From: Colias croceus
Taxonomy: Eukaryota; Arthropoda; Insecta; Lepidoptera; Pieridae
Direction of reading: 5' to 3'
Length of the DNA: 64,000 nt
NCBI RefSeq assembly: GCF_905220415.1
Contig: NC_059550.1
Coordinates: 3,970,501-4,034,500 of the forward strand
Below are positions 60,001 to 64,000 of the stretch, one piece after another (position 1 is the first letter of the stretch; every line of letters begins with the position of its first letter). The position numbers and the translations under genes were made by a program. The notes beneath the pieces were generated by a model. It saw only the letters and a program-made list of their open reading frames with translations, was not told where the DNA came from and made no database searches.

Positions 60001-60524
60001 GCCGCGGACAGGCCACCATCGACCACGGTGAGGACTTGTATACCGGTATCGCCTTTGTGTGGGCCTTGGAGGAAAAGCTTTTTTCTCTCTCTAATCACGG
60101 ATCAAATTTTGCGGCAATTTATTTAAAGCTAGCACGCATGAACAACTTTTGTCTCCGCAACTATTTTGTCTTTCCCACCTATGGGCTAGTATGAAAGTGC
60201 GCTCACGTAGCGACGCAACTCCCCATAGAGTTGACGGGAGAGACAAAATAGTTGCGGAGACAAAAGTTGCTCTTGCGCGCTAGCTCAAAACAAAACTACA
60301 AATTTGAGAGATTTTCATGCTACATTTTACTGCAATATAGCGCAATTAGCGAATCAGTTGTAATATATTATTAATTTGAAGATTTATTAGTTTTCATGTA
60401 TCGCTGACAATTTTTTCCTTACTTTTTATATTTAACAATATATTTTTTTATTGTTTTTACAGAAGATGACGACGTACCGCCAATCCACGGTTTCTCGGAC
60501 GACGAGCCTCTCGTTATCGCGTGA
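33068..60524 (+). CDS. SORL1: Sortilin-related receptor sorLA/LR11
   Basis: Type I endosome-Golgi sorting receptor. 27 exons give 2173 residues with exact phase: 33068-33310, 33638-33892, 35542-35703, 36797-37045, 42137-42399, 43038-43225, 45448-45529, 47294-47557, 47734-49264, 49560-49758, 49985-50109, 51215-51433, 52157-52484, 52807-53045, 53974-54138, 54582-54748, 54902-55017, 55235-55461, 55943-56180, 56449-56724, 56965-57103, 57300-57405, 57720-57845, 58365-58507, 58856-59067, 59830-60027 and 60463-60524. Signal peptide; propeptide with a furin-like NKRD site; VPS10 domain to about 743; YWTD propeller (IYWADIEDDKISRQ, LFWTDWDRKNPSVSRSNLDG) about 745-1010; EGF-like module about 1019-1055; nine LDLa repeats to about 1504; fibronectin III region to about 2087; membrane helix about 2099-2122. 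The tail ends GFSDDEPLVIA, matching the sorLA GGA-binding terminus. Human sorLA is 2214 residues. Confidence 0.96.
33893..35126. other. SORL1 intron 2, AT-rich part
   Basis: No repeat family or coding signal recognised in this stretch before the tandem Helitrons. Confidence 0.5.
35127..35293 (-). mobile_element. Helitron, tandem copy a (minus)
   Basis: Minus strand: TC(TATACTAATATTATAAAG) to GCGGAGCACAGCTAG. Host A precedes CTAG on the plus strand. It abuts the next copy with no spacer. Confidence 0.78.
35294..35484 (-). mobile_element. Helitron, tandem copy b (minus)
   Basis: Same family and orientation as the preceding copy. The CTAG terminus starts at the base after copy a ends, and the far end is followed by T as expected. 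Confidence 0.8.
37311..37505 (-). mobile_element. Helitron in SORL1 intron 4
   Basis: CTAGCTGTTCCCCGCGGTTT on the plus strand to ATAATATTAGTATAGA|T. Same family as 35127-35484 and 57922-58122. Confidence 0.8.
37506..41221. other. SORL1 intron 4 interior
   Basis: AT-rich, about 3.7 kb. I find no exon, RNA gene or recognisable repeat. The minus-strand ORF at 40128-40427 has no family features. Confidence 0.5.
41222..41400. repeat. Dispersed repeat with CCGATTCGGAAAGTA block, copy 1
   Basis: It contains AACATTTATTTATTCAATTA and TTTACCACCGATTCGGAAAG, then GAAGAACCGGCAAGAAACT and TAGTTGCTCTTTTA. The same order recurs at 41785-41935. It resembles the 3' part of a retroelement, but the family is not identified. 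Confidence 0.65.
41785..41935. repeat. Dispersed repeat with CCGATTCGGAAAGTA block, copy 2
   Basis: Second copy of the repeat at 41222-41400, in the same orientation and diverged. It lies shortly before the SORL1 exon at 42137. Confidence 0.65.
42463..42608. mobile_element. MITE, AAGTGAAACTTC family, copy 2
   Basis: AGTGAAATTTCTTTAGGCGC at the left, and TGCAAAAGAAGTTTTACTTC inverted on the right. The central segment GTAATACCGTCACGTCATGG is shared with the other copies. It starts 63 bp after a SORL1 exon end. Confidence 0.7.
43226..44328. other. SORL1 intron 6 with a Helitron fragment
   Basis: Mostly featureless AT-rich sequence. Near 43941-43975 (CTAGTGCTCCGTGGTTTTAC) is a short fragment of the minus-orientation Helitron family. 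Confidence 0.45.
44329..44499 (-). mobile_element. Helitron in SORL1 intron 6
   Basis: Plus strand CTAGCGGTCCGCCCCGGCTT to TATATTATATAGA. The 3' hairpin end is clear; the far boundary is less exact. Confidence 0.7.
45164..45311. mobile_element. MITE, AAGTGAAACTTC family, copy 3
   Basis: Best preserved copy: GAAGTGAAACTTCTTTAGGC at the left, CCAAAGAGATTTCACTTC at the right, and a central GCAATACCGTCACATCATGG. Confidence 0.75.
45530..47293. other. SORL1 intron 7
   Basis: AT-rich. The only structure seen is a 34-bp direct repeat at 45874-45907 and 45915-45948 (period 41). Confidence 0.5.
45874..45948. repeat. 34-bp pyrimidine-rich direct repeat, two copies
   Basis: TACTTAATTTCTTCTTTCTC and the following TTTAAATGCAAACA are repeated exactly with a 7-bp spacer. 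A local tandem duplication in SORL1 intron 7. Confidence 0.85.
49832..49866 (+). pseudogene. Decayed copy of part of SORL1 LDLa exon 10
   Basis: ATGGTTCCGTGCTCTGATGG mirrors ATGGTCGCGTGCTCTGACGG of the exon at 49560-49758. It lies about 75 bp into the next intron, after a duplicated GTTRTCATGGTAACG block. Confidence 0.6.
50279..50340 (+). mobile_element. SINE 3' end with GATGAT tail
   Basis: GGCGGCCCGTGTCTCAGCAG, then TGGGAACGTATATGGGC and a GATGAT run. A typical lepidopteran SINE tail, 5'-truncated, in SORL1 intron 11. Confidence 0.75.
50351..51055. mobile_element. Tigger/pogo-like non-autonomous element with internal CCTCTATAAGTG repeats
   Basis: TA|CAGTGAAACTTGGTTAAGTG at the left and CACTTAACCAGGTTTCACTG|TA at the right. 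The 20-bp ends and TA duplication fit the pogo/Tigger group. The interior repeats a motif like ACCTCTATAAGTGGAAC many times with drift. It contains a nested LINE/SINE tail at 50658-50785. No transposase. Confidence 0.75.
50658..50785 (-). mobile_element. Retroelement 3' tail with conserved hairpin
   Basis: On the minus strand, GGTGGCCTGGAAGAGATCGC, a short loop, GCGATAAGGCCACC, then a T-rich stretch to GTGCAATAAATAATTAAATA. This hairpin-plus-AATAAA tail is common to many invertebrate LINE 3' UTRs. 5'-truncated and nested in the Tigger-like element. Confidence 0.6.
51459..51800 (+). pseudogene. Composite pseudo-exon block: copies of SORL1 LDLa exons 10 and 12
   Basis: Bases 51489-51600 copy the second LDLa half of exon 10 together with its donor and first intron bases (GATGAGAAAG|GTGCGTTGTC). 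Bases 51618-51800 copy exon 12 almost exactly, but the end reads TGT ATT AAA TAG instead of KCIYSSW. No acceptor AG precedes either copy. It lies in the intron directly after the true exon 12. Confidence 0.8.
52865..53560 (+). repeat. SORL1: 180-bp in-frame tandem array of an LDLa-coding segment
   Basis: Copies start in register every 180 bp. Copy 1 lies within the exon ending at 53045. Copies 2 (53046-53225) and 3 (53226-53405) are almost identical. Copy 4 (from 53406) is decayed, with an in-frame stop and indels. Each of copies 1-3 encodes a six-cysteine LDLa module (CNDGRGCVRVDKLCDKVLDC, then ADRSDEIYC) and ends with the same donor GAG|GTGAGT. Since 180 is 60 codons, the frame stays open to 53453. 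Confidence 0.9.
53777..53888 (+). mobile_element. 5'-truncated LINE 3' end
   Basis: GGCCGGCAAAGCACCTGTAA through GTCAGGTGGCCCATCTGCTC to a short A tail. Homologous to the 3' end of the intact retrotransposon at 25030-28431 (GGCCGGCAACACACTCGCC ... GTGACCCGTCTGCTCG). In SORL1 intron 14, just after the LDLa array. Confidence 0.75.
55557..55660 (+). pseudogene. Decayed duplicate of the 3' end of a SORL1 fibronectin III exon
   Basis: GTGCCTGCTTCTGAACCAAA and TTCAAGCCGGGAACTAATTA, then TTCTGG|GTAAGTTGT. These mirror the end and donor of the exon at 55235-55461. The copy has a small deletion and an insertion and no acceptor. Confidence 0.8.
56788..56815. mobile_element. AAGTGAAACTTC MITE end fragment
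   Basis: CAAAGAAGTTTCACTTCTGA only; the other end is missing. Confidence 0.5.
57922..58122 (-). mobile_element. Helitron in SORL1 intron 23
   Basis: Plus strand A|CTAGCTGTGCTCGGCGGTTT to TATTAGTCTAGA|T. Same family as the copies at 35127-35484 and 37311-37505. Confidence 0.8.
59325..59506. mobile_element. MITE with AGAAGTATAACTTC-type ends, copy 2
   Basis: Reverse-complement copy of 2832-3038: ACGCGTTAGAAGTTATACTT at the left, and CATCGCGCCAAAAGAAGTAT then AACTTC at the right. Confidence 0.75.
59572..59793 (+). mobile_element. Helitron immediately before the SORL1 membrane-domain exon
   Basis: A|TCCTACTAATATTATAAATG to GCCGCGGGCGGAAAGCTAG|T. It ends 36 bp before the exon starting at 59830. 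Same family as 23507-23682, with shared CCCGGAAATCCCACGGGAAC. Confidence 0.85.
60127..60285. mobile_element. 159-bp foldback MITE in the last SORL1 intron
   Basis: About 50-bp terminal repeats: AGCTAGCACGCATGAACAAC then TTTTGTCTCCGCAACTATTT, mirrored at the right as AGTTGCGGAGACAAAAGTTG then CTCTTGCGCGCTAGCT. A short loop of about 55 bp lies between. Confidence 0.85.
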
Positions 60525-61853
60525 ACCTTTCTAATGTGATTTTATTGTGATCTTGTCATTTTATTACACTACCCGCATCGTGATTATTGAAAATGTAAAA
60601 AAAAAACAAAATTACTTATAAATATTTTTTATCTGTTTTAAAGCTGATCATCGTTTGTCCCTTTCACTCTAAGATTATTTAATGTACAAATGGGATATAA
60701 TAAATTGGATTTGAAGCAGATGAAAAAGGTTTATAAACAAAACCTTATCTTTAGTGATTAAAATATGTATTATATTCCAAAACAATAAAATATAGTTAAA
60801 ATATAATAACAAATAAAATATCTGTGGGTAGTGTGAAGTTAATTAAATTAGAAGTTTTTTTTTCGTTTAATATCTATGTCACATGCATTTGCCAGTTTTT
60901 GTTAGAAAAATAACCAGTATGAAACACTTAAAGTATTATTATTTTATTACCCTAGTTTGTTAACGCTAGTGGGATATAAATGAATAAGTTCTTATGACTA
61001 TCGTAGAAGAAATAGAAAGAATTTAATTTAGTACAATTAGTGATTTGTCGTATTTTTTTATTAATTCGTGTTTATGTAAACGTTACGCGGGCTGTAATTG
61101 TTAGAAGACTTTTATGTTCTTTGTATTTTAAGTTGTATTCATTAAAAAATATTTAAGTTTTTACAGTTTAATAGAACATTGACTCAAGTTCGACACCAAA
61201 GATTTCATACAAGTTAGATTTTAATATATGTATTCATAGTCAATACGTATATAAATATAGTGTATATTTTTGGTGATCTTTATAAATAAAATCTTTGTGT
61301 TGAACACAGAGGGCGCTGAATATATTTTCTTAGTGTTTTTCATTTAAATTCAATGTTTTTTTGCCTGGATAGTAATAGTTTTTTAAAGCGCTCTAGGGTT
61401 GTCATAAAACGTGGTAGCTCAGATCTCGACATTCCCTAAGTTTGTGAATTTATTATTTAGTTCCTATAGGTGACAATTGCCTCTTAGCGTTCTTATGACT
61501 TTATTTATTTGGATATAAATATAATAAATAGCAAAATTCGTAGGTAATGTAAGTTTTGTATGGATATCGTAGACGTTGCTCATAAATTGAAAGGAATATC
61601 TTTGAATAAAAATAAATCATCTGAAAAATAATTGTTTTATTAAATAACCTTTTCCTTTTAGATATAAAAATACAAAATTGTTCTTAATTTTCTACAGTTA
61701 CATCTTATTTCTATTCTACATTATCAGTTTATTAAAAATAAAATTATAATAATATACTGCAAAGTACAAAGTCTTCTAAAATGCTCACATCATTATTTGA
61801 ATGAAAAACATTTTAAACGACATTCCACACATAAAAACATGTTGTCTACAAGC
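60525..61853. other. SORL1 3' UTR / intergenic
   Basis: AT-rich, several AATAAA motifs (for example 61285-61290). SORL1 and the minus-strand protease homologue converge here. No other gene is seen. Confidence 0.5.
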
Positions 61854-61994
61854 TTAGTTAACAATATCTTCGACTATCCGAGCGGTCCATTCCAACACAG
61901 GTAATGTTAGTATCACGTTATCTCGCCATACTGCTACTCCCACTATGGATTGACGGCCATTGTTCATACATATTAACGGACCACCGACACCCGT
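61854..61994 (-). CDS. Last exon of a serine-protease homologue (partial)
   Basis: Minus strand, acceptor CCAG at 61998-61995, 141 bp in phase 0, stop at 61856-61854. It reads TGVGGPLICMNNGRQSIVGV, then AVWRD and a C-terminal helix-like LEWTARIVEDIVN. This is the trypsin-fold C-terminus around the usual GDSGGPL, with GVGGPL in place of it, so the catalytic Ser is absent and the product would be a non-proteolytic homologue, as many insect clip-domain SPHs are. Upstream exons should lie to the right, but none is recognised before base 64000. Identification rests on one exon. Confidence 0.65.
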   Translation of the reverse strand, partial: TGVGGPLICMNNGRQSIVGVAVWRDNVILTLPVLEWTARIVEDIVN

Positions 61995-62159
61995 CTGGAA
62001 AACATTTAAAAGTACGTTAATCGATTTTCATGCACATATAATATGATAGATGATCATTTATTTAAGATTTGTGAATTGTACCCTATTATCCTACTAATAG
62101 GTATATGCGCAAAAGTTTTAAAGAATATATGGATGCCTGCTTGAAGTTTCACACGTGTG

Positions 62160-62470
62160 CGTTACCCAGGCAAAATGTTTTGCTTTAGAGAGATGAGACT
62201 TAAACAAATAATTAGTGTATCATGAGGAGCAATTTGTTTACTAATAGCAAAATTTGTTTGAATTGTAGTTTTTAAGTTATTTAAGAAAAACAAATTTTGC
62301 TGGAGTAACGTTTGAAACGTTACCCAGGCAAAATCGTCTTTCAAAAATTAGTTTCAGCACGGAACCAAATACATGAATAGATAGCTTTTGTTGCGTAGTA
62401 AATGTTTATAAATAGCAAAATTTGTGTGTGGTATAGTTCTTTAGTTATTTAAGATTTTGCTGCGGTAACG
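62160..62470. mobile_element. Tandem pair of about 152-bp MITEs
   Basis: Copies at 62160-62310 and 62318-62470. Each starts CGTTACCCAGGCAAAAT and ends ATTTTGCTGSRGTAACG, the inverted form. Interiors share the TTAGTTATTTAAGA-type and AATAGCAAAATTTG segments but are diverged. Confidence 0.75.
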
Positions 62471-63178
62471 TTTTGGGATTTCCCAGATCTCGAAAACGGC
62501 TCAACGCAGAAGTTTGAAAAAAATACCAATAAAAGACCTCAATTTGTTTAAATTTGTTTAATCATTAGTTTTTGATTTGGTTGACGTAAACCAATGTAAT
62601 TAAATGGTTTCAAAAATCAGAAGAAGCGGGTTTACATGTAAACCAATACACTTATAACCAAATAAACAGCTGTAAAAAATACCCGTGGTTCGACGCTTGT
62701 TTACATCAGAAATATTAGATTTCATACTTTACACATTAAGAAGATAAAAACAAATTTGATTTATTTTAGACTGGTCGTACTTTAGCGATCAAATACGCAG
62801 TTCCCATAACATTAAGAAACATGGCATACTTTAAACAAATTAAAATGATTCCTGAAAATTCCTTCCTGTTAATTGCAGCTTTGAATTACGGCTCTAATGA
62901 AAGTTATCTCAAAAACAAGATTATGTCAGCAATTCTCTAATGAGCCGACCAAATTGAAAAGGTCACATAAAAGCGACCGCACCATACATAAGCGCAACCA
63001 TCTGAAATGAACAGGATAATATAGATGTTTTGTTAGTACAGTTGAATACAAAAGTTTTCTGGTCAGGTTAGTTAAAATAATAAAATGGTTAAGATTCATT
63101 ATTTTTATTTAAAAAATCAGTCTCATACAAATTATATGTATTGCTTTGCCTTACCATCAACATTTTTGAATTTTGTTA
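62471..63178. other. AT-rich intergenic or intronic DNA
   Basis: Nothing recognised. It may be an intron of the protease homologue whose last exon is at 61854-61994. Confidence 0.4.
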
Positions 63179-63309
63179 CGTGTTACTTAGAGTGAATATT
63201 CTAACATTACATGTGACTGCCACAGGTGGATAACCCGTGAACCAATCATTGTCAAAGCGTCGTAACCTTCTTTTAACTTAATGTTGAAATATCCACTCTA
63301 AGTAACACG
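63179..63309. mobile_element. 131-bp MITE with CGTGTTACTTAGAGTG ends
   Basis: The left CGTGTTACTTAGAGTGAATA and right ATCCACTCTAAGTAACACG are inverted repeats of about 31 bp with few mismatches. Non-coding. Target duplication unclear. Confidence 0.75.
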
Positions 63310-63737
63310 ACATAAAGCTCATATTTCAATACCACAGTGTGACTTGAGTTGGAATTGAGTCGGCGTTGTGTGTGTAATGTGCAAAGCACATTTAATGTTT
63401 TTTTTTACAAAATATGTATTATCGGCTTGCCTATATTTCTTGCCCTTATGAGGGACGGTTTCGAGCATATTCTATAAAAAATGTATATAATCACAAAACT
63501 TTTAAATGAGAAAACAACAATATAATAAAAATCTTCCAACAATTATATAAAAAATAAACAACTTTTACACTTATGTACCTATTTAAAAATATAGGAAACA
63601 GTACAGTTTTTATCATTAATAACTACTAATATCACTCATAATCACAGATTCGTACCTAATTCAATAAAATTTGTGTGGTCATTGGGACCGTATAAAATTA
63701 TGTGTTTTATGCTTCCAGTCTCTAACGTTTTAATTAC

Positions 63738-64000
63738 CTACACTAATGAATATATAATCAAATGTGGCATTATGGAGTTTTTGCATTTCTGTAGTTTACA
63801 GTACAGATCATCGTAACATTCATATTGTTGAGTTTTCGTTCTGTAACAGTATGCTCTGTAATGTCCAATCAATGTGGAACTTGATGGTGGGTCAAAATCA
63901 ATTACTGCCAAAATCATATACTGTTGGCCATTTAACTCTATATTAATGGGTATATCATTCAGGTTAACAGACATGTCATGTAGTTCGAAGAAAAGTAATG
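63738..64000 (-). CDS. Ubiquitin-specific-protease-like C-terminal fragment (runs off the window)
   Basis: Minus strand. The frame is open from the window edge (codon at 63998) to the stop at 63738-63740. It reads LLFFELHDMSVNLNDIPI, QQYMILAVIDFDPPSSST, then LIGHYRAYCYRTKTQQYECY and DDLYCKLQKC. The block 'Y.L.AVI.F......GHY.AY......Y..YDDL' is the His box of C19 (USP) peptidases, with the catalytic His in GHY. The Cys box would be upstream, outside the window. It may be a host gene or a domain carried by a transposon. The first visible ATG (63974) is probably internal. Confidence 0.5.
   Translation of the reverse strand, partial: LLFFELHDMSVNLNDIPINIELNGQQYMILAVIDFDPPSSSTLIGHYRAYCYRTKTQQYECYDDLYCKLQKCKNSIMPHLIIYSLV

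Noticed and set aside
59741..60098. Antisense Ala/Arg-rich ORFs
   Set aside because: Shadows of the very GC-rich SORL1 membrane-domain exon 59830-60027.

Overview
This is AT-rich, intron-rich nuclear DNA from an insect, most likely a moth or butterfly (Lepidoptera). The evidence is the mix of short introns and lepidopteran-type mobile elements: many short Helitrons (A|TC...CTAG|T boundaries), SINE tails ending in GATGAT runs, small terminal-inverted-repeat elements (MITEs), and an intact non-LTR retrotransposon whose 3' end carries the GTGACCCGTCTGCTCG signature common in moths. There are no operons or prokaryotic features.

Layout, left to right. (1) 1-7468, + strand: the 3' nine exons of hormone-sensitive lipase, with the catalytic Ser, Asp and His all inside the window. 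Its introns hold several DNA transposons and a minisatellite made of RFX-like palindromes. (2) 11553-12711, - strand: the N-alpha-acetyltransferase Naa50, complete in three exons. (3) 13368-16728, + strand: a mitochondrial-clan cytochrome P450, ten exons, 574 residues. (4) 17717-19212, - strand: lin-52, a subunit of the DREAM/MuvB cell-cycle repressor, four exons. (5) about 20006-23142, + strand: ribosomal protein S19, divergent from lin-52. (6) 23259-31178: a gene-free nest of mobile DNA. It contains a Harbinger-like element holding a Helitron and a MITE, then a pogo-like element split by an intact 1036-residue retrotransposon ORF, then a piggyBac-like element holding another MITE. (7) 33068-60524, + strand: a complete sorLA/SORL1 sorting-receptor gene in 27 exons (2173 residues) with signal peptide, propeptide, VPS10 domain, YWTD propeller, EGF-like module, nine LDLa repeats, fibronectin III region, one membrane helix and a GGA-type tail. 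(8) 61854-61994, - strand: the last exon of a serine-protease homologue lacking the catalytic Ser. (9) 63738-64000, - strand: part of a ubiquitin-specific-protease-like ORF running off the window.

Exon boundaries were set by hand from GT/AG sites and reading-frame continuity. Every complete gene model sums to an exact multiple of three, and each matches the known family architecture. The genes do not form one pathway: lipid mobilisation, protein N-terminal acetylation, oxidation, cell-cycle repression, translation and endosomal sorting sit side by side.

The most unusual feature is in the SORL1 gene. An exon coding for an LDLa module is followed by 180-bp tandem copies of itself that stay in frame and each repeat the same splice donor, so zero, one or two extra receptor modules could be added by choice of donor. 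The same gene carries at least three other decayed partial exon duplications.
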